A stretch of DNA of 64,000 bases from Margaritispora aquatica (lineage: Eukaryota; Ascomycota; Leotiomycetes; Helotiales; Discinellaceae), in NCBI GenBank assembly GCA_007644065.1, contig VJWN01000005.1, forward strand, positions 806,001 through 870,000, written 5' to 3'. This document shows, one piece after another, positions 11,160-24,700 of this stretch. Below the pieces are notes generated by a model. That model had not been told where the DNA came from. It worked only from the letters and a program-made list of their open reading frames with translations, and made no database searches. Made by a program: the position numbers and the translations under genes. Position 1 is the stretch's first letter. The number at the start of each line of letters is the position of its first letter.

Positions 11160-13847
11160 ATGGTGCTCTGGGGTTTTAGATGGATTCGCTTCTTCCTAAA
11201 CCCGTATGCCAACGATGATTTCGAGTATATCAGCGAGTCGGATAGACGTGCATACATCTTGCAACGGCTTGAGCATGCACAGTTTTCAGAATGGTCTTGG
11301 GTTGTTGTCGTTGCTGGCGGTTTGTGCCCTTGTCTTGATCTCGTGCCTAAATTCTTGTAGGCTATGGTGAGCTAATAGTTATAATAGTCGGCTTCTTTAC
11401 CGATGCCTATTCAATCTTTGCCATCAACATGGTACTCCCAATGATAGGAATTATTTACTATGATGGTGTGGTGCCTCATAATTATGAGACTGCCCTAAGT
11501 GTCGTTACGCTTGGAGGGTCGATCATAGGGCAAATTGCCTTCGGTCTGGGAGCTGATATCTGGGGCCGTAGGAAGATGTATGGATTGGAATTGATTATTG
11601 TAAGTGTAGTACTTACAAAGCCCCTTATTTTCAGGAAATGAGTCCCTCAAACCTCATTCGACTAGCTCATCTGTCGAGCGGATTTTCCTGAACAACATTA
11701 GAGACATACTATTATACTAACACGTGAACAGACTATCGGTGCAACCCTAGGCGTTGTCATGGCATCTAGTGGTCAGCAAGGCTCGATGTCACTGATTGTA
11801 TGGCTGCTAGTATGGCGCTTTGTGCTTGGTATTGGAATTGGAGCAGAGCAAGTATATCAACCTCTTTAACCACAACAACACACTGACTTTGTGTCAACTT
11901 AGCTATCCTTTGTCCGCAGTCATCTGTTCTGAGTGAGTATCGCCTTTGCTGAGAAGTGATTTTCGCTAAATTAATTAGATTTGCGCCGACTCGATGGCGT
12001 GGAAAAATGTTGACGGCGGTGTTTGCATGTCAACCTCTGGGACAGCTAGCAGCCACAATGGTTGCGCTTATTGCTGCGTCTGTGCAGAGACACAACATAC
12101 CGTTCGACGCAACATCCAAGAATTGTAATGCGCAATGTATACAGACCTTGGATTCAGTATGGAGATGGATTATCGGCGTGGGTGTAATCCCTGCTGTCAT
12201 CGCATTATGGTTCCGTCTTACCATCATCGAATCACCACGCTACACAGCCGATGTTGGAAGAGATACCCGCAAAGCTGCTTCGGAGCTGAGCCGATATCTT
12301 ATTCTTCAAGCTGAGGGAGACGTGGCCTCTGTTTCATCATTTCAGCCACATATTAGGAATTCAGAGAGTATCCCAATGCGCAGAAGATCAGTAGCTTCGT
12401 CAGGTGCAGTGTCAAATGCTGAGTCGGGGGCAATGAGTGAAGAAGCAGATATCCATGGTAGTCGTGGTCCTTCTCCGCACGATATGCGACGTTCTATTGG
12501 CGCACATGAGCCACTTGATTCCAACGGAGTGCCGTATCCGAAAGAAGCAGTTATGGGCACACATGTTGAGATTCATTCTCACAGGAGTGCTTCACCTACA
12601 AGATATGGTGAAATGCATGGTGAAGAACCTCCTGTGGACAGACATCTAGAGGAGGACATTAGAGAACATGAAACTCCTCCGCCACCCTCCTGGAAAGATT
12701 TCAAAAAGTACTTTTGGCACGATGGCAACTTGCGGACACTTATTGCCACATCCGTTTGCTGGTTCTGTAAGCAGCTTGTAATATCCCGTATGTTAGAGCT
12801 AACCATCTACAGTTCTTGATTTGCCATTTTATGGTCTAGGGATGAATAGCCCTCGCATCATAAGTGTGATTTGGTATGGCAAAAGCAAGCCTCCAGAGCA
12901 CATTTATCGGTTGCTGGTGCACAATGTGTGGCAAAGTCTCGTTGTCGTCTCCTTAGGTGCATTGGTAGGGATGGCAATAACCTTTGTGGCAATCGACAAA
13001 CTTGGGAGACGAAATATTCAGCTCATTGGATTCTTCTGGCTGTTTATTTTATTTGTTGTTATTGGAGGAAGCTTTCACCATCTGGTTGAGTCTGGCGGCA
13101 ACGAAGCAATCATTGTGCTGTATATCCTCTGCCAGATTTTCTTTAATTTTGGTAAGCGAGCCCCACTTTCATGGAGGGGTAGCACAGCTAACATTCTTAG
13201 GTCCTAATACGACAACTTATATAGTAAGTTCTATCTCGAATCTCTAAATATTAATTACTAATAGTCCCAAGATGCCAGCAGAGCTCTTCCCAACTCGCTA
13301 CCGCGCCCTCTCACACGGCATCTCCGCTGCAGCCGGCAAACTTGGCTCCGTCGTCGCCCAGCTCTTCCTCGCATACATCTCGTATGGAAATGGGATCAAT
13401 TACGAGAACATCTCACGATGGCTGCCGTACTCTCTGCTCGTGTTTTCCATCTTCATGTTGCTCGGTCTTCTCGCTACCTTATGGATCCCAGCCTCGGAGC
13501 ACGGTCCTACAGGAAAAGTGAAGACCCTTGAGGAATGGGAGGTGGGCCGTCCCACGCCAAATGGGTTCGCGCAGACGAAGGCGGCGAGGGTGGTGGAGAA
13601 ATGCTGGAAATTTGTCGCAAGGTGTTGGGAGAAGGTGTATTTGGCTGTCGATACATTGGCGGGCGGAGACGAGAGGGAGAGGAGGGAGGCGAAGCGAGAG
13701 GCCGTTAGGGAGCGGGAGGAACGGGAGAGGGAAGATGCTGGGGTGGACCATGAAGTCGTCGATCATACTCCAGAAATTGTTGATGAAGGTTTCGAGGAGA
13801 ATCCAAGAGAGTTCGCCAGTGTCCACGCTGCGGGACATCGACGCTGA
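11160..13847 (+). CDS. MFS phosphate:H+ symporter family transporter, eight exons
   Basis: Plasma-membrane transporter of the Pho84/Git1 (PHS) family, which imports inorganic phosphate or glycerophospho-compounds with protons. Exons are 11160-11319, 11388-11599, 11732-11847, 11903-11932, 11979-12766, 12813-13151, 13201-13223 and 13272-13847; phases close to 747 aa. Family marks are VAGVGFFTDAYSIFAINMV at the first span, GADIWGRRKMYG in loop 2-3, GIGIGADYPLSAVICSE (the PHS signature, split over exons 3-5), FAPTRWRGKM, and PAELFPTRYRALSHGISAAAGK. A cytosolic loop of about 165 residues, Ser/His/Glu-rich, separates spans 6 and 7. The C-terminal ~90 residues are highly charged (ERERREAKREAVRERE). 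Intron 3 appears to be GC-AG. Whether the substrate is phosphate or a glycerophosphodiester cannot be told from sequence alone. Confidence 0.88.
11848..11902 (+). other. GC-AG intron in the phosphate transporter gene
   Basis: The exon ends GGAGCAGA and the intron begins GCAAGT, the favoured context for a GC donor. It ends CAACTTAG. Only this donor restores the family motif GADYPLSA across the junction; no GT donor nearby does so. Confidence 0.75.
13201..13223 (+). other. 23-nt micro-exon of the transporter gene
   Basis: Encodes GPNTTTYI between introns of 49 nt (13152-13200) and 48 nt (13224-13271). It joins NFG to PAELFPTRYRA, which is the expected continuous family sequence. The next acceptor would be CCCAAG before ATG-CCA, a weak pyrimidine context. 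Confidence 0.7.
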
Positions 13848-15395
13848 GTCTCATTATTTGTGCGCATAATACTAGCTAATGTATAGAATTGAAATTCTCA
13901 TTACTATTTTCGAATGCTCAATAAGCTATCAATCTTACGCAAACATATCATTAAACCCCAAGACATCTCTCTCGAACACAACCTCATATGGTCAATGAGA
14001 AAATATACAGTGTAGGAAAGGCACACTGTTAGCATTTCCTCATTAAACTTATTATCAACAATGAAACCTCTCACAGGATGATTTACACGAGGTGTTTATT
14101 CTTAACACTGAATGATTGAGGTAGTTTCCACGGTACGTTGAATTTCATTTCGGCATGTCGGCCCCCTTTTCCTCGCTTAATTCTCGCCTGCGTTGATGTT
14201 GACGGGATTTCCATGTAATACGCAATTACCTTACCTACACTTCACACTTCACACTCAATGCCCTCTCCTCCAACCCCCTATCCTCTCTCATCGCGAGGGC
14301 GCCTGTCTTTACTCAACACGATCGCTTCTTTGGCTACCCTTAGATCTTCAATCCCATGTTCTGATATACGCGCTTTATTCCAATCCAACAACTTCACTTC
14401 CCTCCGTCACTCTTACTCCCCTAAAACAACCTCACAACCGCTCAAAAACCCCTCAATGTCCACTCATTTACTCTCTCTCCCTACCAGCCATCGCCAAATT
14501 TCCATCCTTTCATCCCCACCCCTTTACTACTAGAATTTACAGTTACATCTCTCAGCATTTTAATCATCGCCATCATAAATCTAGTGGACACAGAAAAGGG
14601 GAGAGGAGAGGAGAAAATAGGGTACTAACTGTGTGGATGATGATTTATCTTGCCTCGGCCGATATTTTTTTCTTACCTAGACACATATTTCCGTCCCAGG
14701 TGAAGTGTGATGTACACACCGGTATCACGCTAGTTAGTCACCACCAAATCCAACCCTAATCTTACAACATGTGGTGGTTTGTTTCTTCTTTTCTGCTTTT
14801 CATTCTCTCTTTTGGTTTTATCATCGCCATGAAATTGACTACCTACCTCACCTAGACGCGTTAACATCAGAATACAGAATACAACTTTACCTTCGTTGTG
14901 GCACTGTATCTAACTGATCTGCTTGTACTATATTCTATGGAACGAGCTAGATGATGTCTTGGCTAGCAGATCAATCTTAGTAGTTGCGAAATCACAAGCG
15001 AGCTTCAGTAGGTAACATTTGATCAGAACCTTTCCTTTAATTATACACCACTCTTAATGCTGTTTATTCTATAGGGTATTTCTAATGCCTTCGTGCTTTC
15101 ATGCCATCGTTATCGTCCCACGTCTATGCAATGCCGCTTCCGTCTTTCCCTTCCCAATGCAATTGAAAGCAACCAATACACCATGTTGCTTAATTAAGCG
15201 TCAAAACCCAAATGATACAGTGACTTTGAAGCCACAGATTGTCCCACGATGATTGCAAAAAGCCCGGGTGCATCCCGAACCGGCAAAATGCTGTCACCGC
15301 TGAACATGTGTTGTAGTCTAATGTAAAACGCCGTCGCTAATGGTAACAAATCAAGCTCTTTCGAACGTGAGGGCGATCGAATGCTCTTCTTCCGA
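13848..15395. other. Convergent intergenic region, no supported gene
   Basis: Lies between the 3' ends of the transporter and the Crh-type gene. The plus-strand open frame at 14193-14759 is pyrimidine-rich with no domain and I do not accept it as a gene. Confidence 0.5.
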
Positions 15396-16567
15396 TCACG
15401 CCCATAAACAAAGTCCCACGAGAAAGCTAATAGCGATTGATGCGCTGAAAAGAATTGGATTGGTCCTCCTGATTGGTTCTGGTGCCGCACTGGAAGAGCT
15501 TGCTGGCATAATTTTGCCTTCGGAATTAATGACCCATCCGGTAGGCACCCCAGCGGCCGCTGAGGCAGCTTTAGTTGTTGATGAAAGAGTTGTAGCTACC
15601 CACGGCCAGCCAGTTCGTGTAGAGGTGGATTGACCAAAACCAGCGGGGATAGAGGATGCAACTGATGTGACCGCAGGCACATTTACAACAACAGCTGCCG
15701 CCCCACCGGCGTTTCCATTGACTTTTCCACCAATGGCTTGAATTGATTGCCAACTTCCACTTGTGTCACCATATTTGTATTGAGTCCCAGTCGAATAATC
15801 AGTAATCTGTATATTCTGAACAGTCATGGTAAAAGGTCCTTTCGAGTAATCGGTTGGACCACGAGCCCAGGAGATAGTACCAGCAGCATTTTTCGAGTCG
15901 CCTGCTGACCATGCACCGAACTTGACTCGCATAGGTGTTTGTGGATATTGATTCGCATCGGCAGTTGCTGGTGTAAGGACACGAACTGGTTTTCCCCCAA
16001 CAGACCAAACAATCTGTGACTCCGTCCACTCGACCGTATAAGTTATGAATTGACCTTGGTTGTTGGCAGCTGGGTTATATGCACCACGGTTATAGGTAGT
16101 GACATCGCCTTTTCCGAAGTAATTTGTCTGTACTTGGGCATCGTCTGCTCCGAGCCATTCTAGGTCTATTTCGTCCAGATCGTCAGACTCGAGGACGAGT
16201 GTACTAACCACTCCGGCGCCAGGTGCACATTTCATAGAGAATGTAACCTTTCCGAACATGATGTAGAATACACTTGACAGGGTCGGCGCATCTCCAGATT
16301 TGGCTACTGTAAAATGCACGCCACTGGAATCGTATGTTGGATTCCCTTCAGCAGTGAAGGAATTGACGGCTCCTTTCGTAAAATCGATGCTAATTGCTTT
16401 GCCTAAAGCTGTATTGAGCGGACAACCAGCTGTTGGCGATCAGAAGGTATCCAGGTATAGGAGTGGCAATCGGACTTACTTGTGTAGAGAGGATTGCAAG
16501 CAGAGTATGTTTGGGCGGCGGTTTTGCACGCCAGGGCCGTTAGTGTGAGGATATATGTTGACAGCAT
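15396..16567 (-). CDS. GPI-anchored Crh-type cell-wall transglycosylase (GH16)
   Basis: Crh enzymes cross-link chitin to beta-glucan in the fungal cell wall. The model is two exons, 16567-16480 and 16429-15396, with a 50-nt phase-1 intron (GTAAGT donor), giving 373 aa. The first ~19 residues are a signal peptide (MLSTYILTLTALACKTAAQ). The mature start CNPLYTTGCPLNTALG across the junction is typical of Crh proteins. The catalytic motif DEIDLEW lies at about residue 115, with both acidic residues present. A Ser/Thr/Ala-rich linker begins near residue 275. The end (residues ~355-373) is a hydrophobic GPI-attachment signal. There is no separate CBM18 chitin-binding module, so it is closer to the Crh1/Utr2 core form. 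Confidence 0.93.
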
Positions 16568-18766
16568 TATGTGCGTCGCGGGATGAATTAATATTGTGTA
16601 ATGCAGAAGTCGGCAATAATGGAGTGTCCTGTCGATGGATAGATGACCAAATCCTTTTCGAAATAGAATATGGAGCTTGATGTCCAAGACCAGGTTGAGC
16701 CAAACGGAGAAGCCACGATCGGATGTCTAACTTCTTGCTTAAGCTTGAGAAGTTAGGATCTGTACTAAATGTCGAACTGTATAGCGACAGGATGTGAGAT
16801 ATCGTTTTCTTTGCTATCGAAGTTTAGACGTTGAAGTGGTAGTCGATTTGATACAGAGTTTGGATAAAAGAACATGCAGGTTCATGCAGCTCTGGACCTC
16901 GCATGGGAGGGGAGAGTGATAAAGGATTAAAGGCATCGCCAGCCTCAATTCCAAGGATTATTATCTGAATCATCGTAATTTTAAAGATCATCATTGGCGC
17001 CAACTGTCCAATGGTGAAAAAGTTGGAGGTTGGAGGTCGAATATGGGACGCTTTGCGTTGTCAATTGTCAAGGAATGGAGTGGAAGAATTGGAAAATGAG
17101 GAGGTTGGATAATAAGTAAACAAGGCTGTGCTGGATTTTTGGCGAGGCTGGGAAATACCTATCCACAAAACCACCCAATAGTGGAGTTCACACTGTTTCA
17201 AACCCAGAAGATTTAACAAGACATCAATTCCTCAGCGAGGAACTCTTCGAATTTCCATATTTCCATTTTCCTTCCATTCCACATTCCTTCCGTTTCTCCT
17301 CGCGATAGAAGTTCCATCAATTGGTTCCCCGAATCTTGTCCATCTGTCCGTGCATGAGTGAGGAGCGCTCTTGGAGATACGATACCGTACTGCGGGGTGA
17401 TTGTGAGCTGTCCAGTCACGCCAATCCACATTGGACCAGCTCAAGAGCCTTGGGTACAGGATTCGATGATTCGATGTTTTAATTGGAGCAATTGACGAAA
17501 CTCGGAGAACACCTGAGAGCTATTCACCAAATCTAGAACCCAAAGACTCCAGACGCAGGGTACAAATGCTTCTATGATACTTGCGATGCTCACGGATAAA
17601 GAATGGAGCACAAGTGAGGAAGAGACAGAGACAAAAGGCGTCAATGTTTGAAATCAACACATCTCAGATATCCGAGAATTCGCAACCGAGACCATATTGA
17701 CACCTCGCTAAGCTCTACCGATCGTCTCGATCATATCATATGGAGAGACTCGCGAAAAATGCATCATCGGATTGGACTGGGATGCACATTTGATCGATGG
17801 GGCGGGAGCATGACAGATGGAAGCGGCACATTGGTGCGAAGCCTGAAGCCAGAGTTGTGTGAGGTTTGAGCGCAAAGAAAGGTTTCATATTGGCAAAGCC
17901 TGTCAATATAAATGTCCACTTCAACCGCCTTCTGAATCGGGCAACGAACCGCAGAGAAACAGGCCCGAACGTAAAATACATTATCCTTGTACCAAAGCCA
18001 TGACTTGACATTTGTGTATATCAAATGGTAATCGATAGTGACATGCTTAGACAGCGTTATTGCATGCTGCAGTGAAATATTGTAAAATATACATGGTCCC
18101 AATAGGCCTCTCCTGTCATACTTGGGTATATATCATCCAAGTATTGTCGACACTACTGAGCGAATAGGTAGCCATTTATGTTTCTTTCAAAGACCATCAT
18201 TTCCATTATATTCAGCAAACTGTTGCATACCTAAGCTAGTTGTGGCTAGAAATTTTCGAATTTTTTTGCCCAAGCCGTTGAGGATGAAGCAAGGCAATTC
18301 TGGAGTCTTTTTCTTGTCGTAGTCAGTCGCTGATGCTTTTGAAAGACTGCCGTGCCTTTCGATCGTGACTTCTACCCTGAATCATACCTTTGATTGCAAA
18401 TCTCGACTTTTGTTAAAATCTCTCTACCCATGACACGGATAGCTTGAGCTCTTTTCTTACCTTTGATTCATGTATGTTTGAAGGTGTTGATTTGGAAAAG
18501 CGAGAGGTTAGCGTCACTGCACACTTCACACTGCACTGTACCACACGGCACGCTACCTTAGAGCTTGGCTTGTGGTTGTGGTTGTCGTCAAGTACTTCCG
18601 AACATTAACCCGCTTTCTTGTAATCATCAGTGCACACCCAGCATCCAGCCCAACTTTAACAAAAACACTACTTCCTCCACCATATCAACACTGAGGTCAA
18701 CATCCATACTCACTGTATATATTCCCTCACCTATGGCCGGTTCCTAGATGATCGTACTGGTCCAAG
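16568..18766. other. Divergent promoter region, no supported gene
   Basis: About 2.2 kb between the divergent Crh-type and adenylate cyclase genes. Small open frames on both strands lack domains. The part near 18500-18760 is C/A-rich, as is common in fungal 5' leaders. Confidence 0.5.
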
Positions 18767-21700
18767 ATGACCAGAAAGGATGCCGCGGCGCGCGACAGCA
18801 CCAGCACTGAAAGCAGTTGGAGATCTGGTGACACAATCAAGCCGGCATCAGTCTTTCGAGTAGCCAGCAGGCGAGGCAATGCGATGACTGTAAAGACCGA
18901 TAGCAATAATACGTCGGTTCCCTCTCTCCTCGATCATCTTTCAATTGTCTCGGCTCAAGGTCCTTGATCGAAGCTTCAAACATGTTCCTTTGACTAACGG
19001 ATGCGTGCATTGGCAGTCCCGAAGACCCTCAGATTTCTCCTACTGCAACATCACCACCTACACGATTAGCTATATCAACTACCTCTCCAAATGTGTCACC
19101 ACGAGACCACCGAGCGACCGACTTTGGCAATTATCGGAGGGATTTGGCAGTACTAGGAACATCAGGAATCCCCTCCTTCAGTCATAATCCGCCCACGGCA
19201 CTCGGATCTCCAAACCAAATCGCACCTTGGATGACAACCAACGGGACCGTCGCCTCGCCTTCGAGCGCATTTGGGACCAGCTTCTACAACGATTCTAGTG
19301 ATAATCTATCGCAAGGCTCTCAACTATCCCCAGGTTTTCGACCTGGATCTGCGATAGCGAACACTAACTCGAGCGATTCCCCCGCGGATCCGTATTTTGG
19401 CGACGAAAGACGGCCTTCAGTCGCCAGTGTCACAACTGCGAGTAGTCAAGGATCAAAGTCAAGTATAAGTCGAGCTGGCGGACTCCATAAGAAGCTTCAC
19501 ACATTCTTTGGAGAAGACTTCCCAGGAAAAGATGGTTCGGATACCAGCCTTCCATCTCACGGGAAAGACGCGCGATCACACTCTTTTGCTCGAAGTCATA
19601 GGGAAAGAAAGCATTCAAATGCGACTGAATCGACACAGAGAGATGCCTCACCCGTCCCATCACGACCAAGGACACCAGTCCCATCTAGTGATGTGGTTCC
19701 ATTTTTATACCAAGATTCTACAGTAAGTCTTTAATAGAAGCCTGGAGAGATTGCAAGATTATTCGTGTGAAATTCCTAACATGCACGATATTTTTGTTGT
19801 GTTGACTGACCCGGTCCATCAGGACATTTCCAAATACGGAGAGGCTCCGGTGCGAAAAGACCTTTCGAGCCTAGACCGCGAGCGATACAATCATAATCTA
19901 CCAAAGACGACGTCCTCACGATCTGGTGGTGTGCACCTCCCTGGGCATCACCACCGGCATAACAAAAGCAACGAAGACGCGCGATCATTGCGGCCATCTA
20001 TCAGTCGCGAGGACTCTGGAATTAATGGAAGGGCAAAGGATCGCATGCCAACTTCAATGGGCACAGTAATGGGGAACTCTTCAAACGCCAACCTCGCAAA
20101 ACGTTCCAAGAGCCCTACGCCTAGTAACAATAGTGGTTGGAGTGCCACTACCACTACTGGTAAAATGTCACAAAATGACGGGTCAACATCCCCAACTGGA
20201 GGACATACGAAACGAGGTTTATTTGGGCGACTTAGAAAGACTAAGGATAAGGATGCAACACCGTCGCGATTAAAGGAGATGCCTGGGTCTGTCCGTTCTT
20301 TTGTAAACCCTGGATCCAAGGACGGAAATGGAAAAGTGCCAATTTCACCCGAGTTCGGACAGTGGAGTCGTGAAGGCAGCTTGACAGGATCAGAAGTCAA
20401 TCTTCCACGTATCGATAATGCTCAAGCTTCCCAAAGGCCCGCTAACAACCAAGCGCGGCAAGGTACATTCAATCGGCTGCCTTTCAGGAAAGGGAGAAGT
20501 AAAGGAGCAGAGGATATGGATTCCCATACGGAACACCGTGAGAAGGGTGAAGCTGCATCGGGCTCTATGTTTAGCCTGGACATGAATTTTTCGAACATGG
20601 AAGGTATCCTTACGAAAGCACCGCCATTGACCCCTCTTGATAACAGGATGTTCGAGAATAAAGTGGAGGATGAGGCGAAAGAAAAAGTAGAGTCTGATAA
20701 TGCACTTCCAGTAGGACCAGCATGGGACGCACCTGATAGTTGGGCAGTCAAGAGACCTGACGACCTTGGTGCACCCGATGACATTGAAGATACTGCTGTT
20801 CAACCTCAAGTGGACGAAAAAAGCACTCCATATTGTATTCGGATATTCCGAGTCGATGGAACATTTGCCACTCTCTCGATTTCGCTCAATGCCACTGTTA
20901 CCGAGCTGATGAACCAGCTGGGTAAGAAAACATATATGACAGATAGTCTAGAAAACTATCAAATTGTCATGAAAAAGCACGACTTGCAACGCATTCTGGG
21001 CGCAGGGGAGCGTCCAGTTGTTATTCAAAAACGTCTTTTGGAGCAAGCTGGATACCAAGAGCGTGATAAGATTGAAGACGTGGGAAGAGAAGACAATAGT
21101 TATCTCTGCCGATTCTCTTTCGTACCTGCCAGGGCGAGTGGCTATGCAACAGTCACTAATGATCCAGGAGTAAGTCGGGTCCAGAAATACAGCCATGTTG
21201 ACATGTCTGGTCGCAACCTGATTACCATTCCTATCGCCCTGTACTCAAAAGCTTCGGAGATCATTTCACTTAACCTTTCACGTAATCTATCCCTGGACCT
21301 GCCGAAGGACTTCATCCAGTCATGTCAAAATCTTCGTGATATCAAGTTCACCAATAACGAGGCATGGAAATTGCCACCAAGTCTCAGTAGGGCCAGTAGG
21401 CTTACCATTCTGGATGTTTCGAACAACCGATTGGAACAGTTGGAGCATGCGGAGCTTTCCAGACTGAATGGCCTCATCAGTCTGAAGCTTGCCAACAATC
21501 GTCTACGGAGCCTCCCAACGTACTTTGAACAGTTCAAGTCTATGAGGACTCTTAACATATCTTCTAACTTTCTTGATTCTTTCCCCAAATTTCTTTGTAA
21601 GTTGGAAGGTCTGGTTGATATTGATATGAGTTTCAATGGCATTGCTAGCATACCTGATGAAATTGGGCAACTTAAGAACCTTGAACGATTTGTTATCACC

Positions 21701-24700
21701 AATAACCGCCTAGCAGGATCTCTTCCGGCGACATTCAGCGAACTTTTGAATCTGAAAGAGGTGGACATTCGATACAACTCACTTACTAGCATTGATGTTA
21801 TCGCTACACTTCCAAAAGTTGAGCAGATCTCGGCGGACCACAATTCCGTATCTGTTTGCGAATCTGAATTCACGAAAATTCGGGTTCTTCGTCTCAATTC
21901 AAACCCTGTCACGAAGTTTGAGATTCTGAACCAAGTTCCTACACTCACAACACTTATTCTATCCAATGCGAAGTTGGCGCACATTCCTGATGCCGCCTTT
22001 GACAAAATGCCAAATCTTGTCAAGCTTGTTCTGGATGTCAATCATTTTGTCTCACTACCTACACACATTGGCAAGCTCCGCAAACTTGAGCATTTTAGCA
22101 TAGCTAGAAATGCTTTGAGCAGCCTTCCTGTAGAGATTGGTTGCCTCACAGAACTACGTTTCTTGGATCTTAGAGCAAACAACCTGAAGAAGCTGCCAAT
22201 GGAAATTTGGTGGGCAAACAAATTAGAATCCCTCAATATTTCTTCAAATGTGCTCGAAAATTTTCCCAAGCCAGCATCTCGCGCACCTCAAGCTCCTGGA
22301 GAATTACCACAACCGGTAGCACAAAACCAGTCAGTTGGGACCAACGCTCAGAACTCCACTAATTCGAGTTTCGAAGAATTAGGGCCACTGGAGGCGTTTG
22401 GGCAGCGTCGTCCGAGTCAAGCTTCTAGTGGTCTTCTCAGTGTTGGTGGCTCTCCAGTACCAGGCAGCGGTGATAGAAAGAATTCGGTCGTCTCACTGTA
22501 TGGAAAAGGTGGTCGCAAGACATCTGTAGTTTCCAGAAGCACCTCGCAAGATACCATCAACACCATGACACCATCATCGTCCAGTGTTAGGAAAGATTCC
22601 ACACAATCATCGAGGCTCATCAACACATTCGCAGGCTCACTTAGAAATCTGTATTTGGCGGATAATCAGCTCGACGACGATGTGTTCGATCAGCTGACGA
22701 TGTTGAGCGAGCTACGCATCTTGAATTTATCCTACAATGACTTGAATGATTTGCCACAGAGATCACTTAAAAGCTGGCCACAACTTGTTGAACTTTACCT
22801 CTCTGGTAATGAACTTACATCCCTGCCGTCAGATGATTTCGAGGAGTTCAGCTTACTGCAGATCTTACATATCAACGGCAACAAGTTTCAAACCCTACCA
22901 GCAGAACTTGGAAAGGCCCACAGACTTGCCGTACTAGATTGTGGGAGTAATTCGTTGAAGTATAATGTCTCGAATTGGCCATACGATTGGAATTGGAATT
23001 GGAATACCAATCTCAAGTACCTGAATCTTTCTGGTAACAAGCGACTGGAGATCAAACCATCTTTACCAGGAAGTGCTGGTAGTCGCGATGGTCGAGACTT
23101 GACCGATTTCAGTGCGTTGCAACAATTGCGAATTCTTGGTTTGATGGATGTAACACTTACCATTCCAACTATCCCTGACCAAACGGAGGACCGAAGAGTA
23201 CGAACATCTGGATCTTTGGCTGGTCATCTTGCATATGGCATGGCAGATACACTGGGAAGAAATGAACATTTGTCGATCATAGATATGGTCGTTCCAAGAT
23301 TTAATTCCATTGAGACTGAAACGCTTCTTGGCATGTTTGATGGCCAATCACTCTCCAGTGGAGGATCGAAAATTGCCAAATATCTACAAGAGAATTTCGG
23401 AAACATCTTCACTGAGGAATTGAAGAGACTGAATACTGCCAATTTAGAGACACCTGTTGACGCGTTACGGCGAGCATTCTTGTCTCTCAACAAGGATTTA
23501 GCCACTGCGGCAAATCAGTACACAGAAGAGAGGTCATTACTTGCCCATCGTGGGTCTGCTGCACCAGCAATTCTAAGTCAAGCTGATTTGCACTCTGGAG
23601 GTGTTGCCACAGTCATGTTCTTGCAACAGTCAGAACTTTACGTAGCGAATGTCGGTGATGCTCAAGCTATGCTCATCCATTCGGAAGGTGGTCACAAAAT
23701 TTTGACTCAAAAACATGATCCTGCTGAACCCAATGAGCGTCAACGCATTCGTGATGCAGGTGGTTGGGTATCGAGGCAAGGCAAGCTAAATGATATACTT
23801 GAAGTGTCACGTGCCTTTGGATATGTCCAGCTCATGCCTGCGGTTCAGGCCTCTCCCAACATCACACAGATTACTATCAAAGAACAAGATGAAATGATTT
23901 TAATCGCATCCCGGGAGCTTTGGGAATATCTTTCTCCTGAGCTTGTGGTTGATGTAGCGCGTTCAGAACGAGATGATTTAATGCGCGCAGCGCAAAGGCT
24001 GCGGGATCTTGCAATCGCATTTGGGGCTACAAATAAGCTTATGGTTATGATGATTGGTGTTACTGATCTCAAAAAGAGGGCTCAAGCTCGTCCCCACAGA
24101 GTTCAAAGCTTGTCCTTGAATGCCTCTGCAATTATGGACGAAGGCTACACGCCAGCCAGAAGGCTCAAGAAGAAGGGAGAGACTGTTGAAGACTCGGGAT
24201 TGCGAAGACTTCAGGCTGAAGTCCCAGCACCTGTGGGTGATGTCAGTATTGTGTTTACGGATATTAAAAGTTCAACGCTCCTCTGGGAAACATTTCCTGC
24301 TGCCATGCAGTCTGCTATCAAACTTCACAACTCTGTCATGCGCCGGCAGTTGCGCATAATAGGAGGTTATGAGGTCAAAACAGAAGGTGATGCTTTCATG
24401 GTGTCTTTTTCAACGGCCACGGCGGCTCTACTTTGGACTTTCGCCGTACAGCAAGCACTTCTCGAAGTACAGTGGCCATCAGAAGTTCTATCAAGTGTAC
24501 TTGGCCAAGAGATCTATGATAACGACCATACTTTGATTTTCAAAGGTCTGAGTGTACGTATGGGCATTCATTGGGGACAGCCGGTGTGTGAGAATGATCC
24601 TGTGACAAGACGTATGGATTACTTTGGTCCTATGGTCAACCGAGCCGCTCGAATCTCAGCAATTGCGGACGGCGGTCAAATAACAGTATCGACAGATTTT

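Noticed and set aside
14193..14759. 188-residue plus-strand frame
   Set aside because: Pyrimidine-rich composition makes stop codons rare; no domain, and it lies in a convergent intergenic gap.
19508..19726. Overlapping plus-strand frame within the adenylate cyclase N-terminus
   Set aside because: A shadow frame of the real coding exon; no domain.
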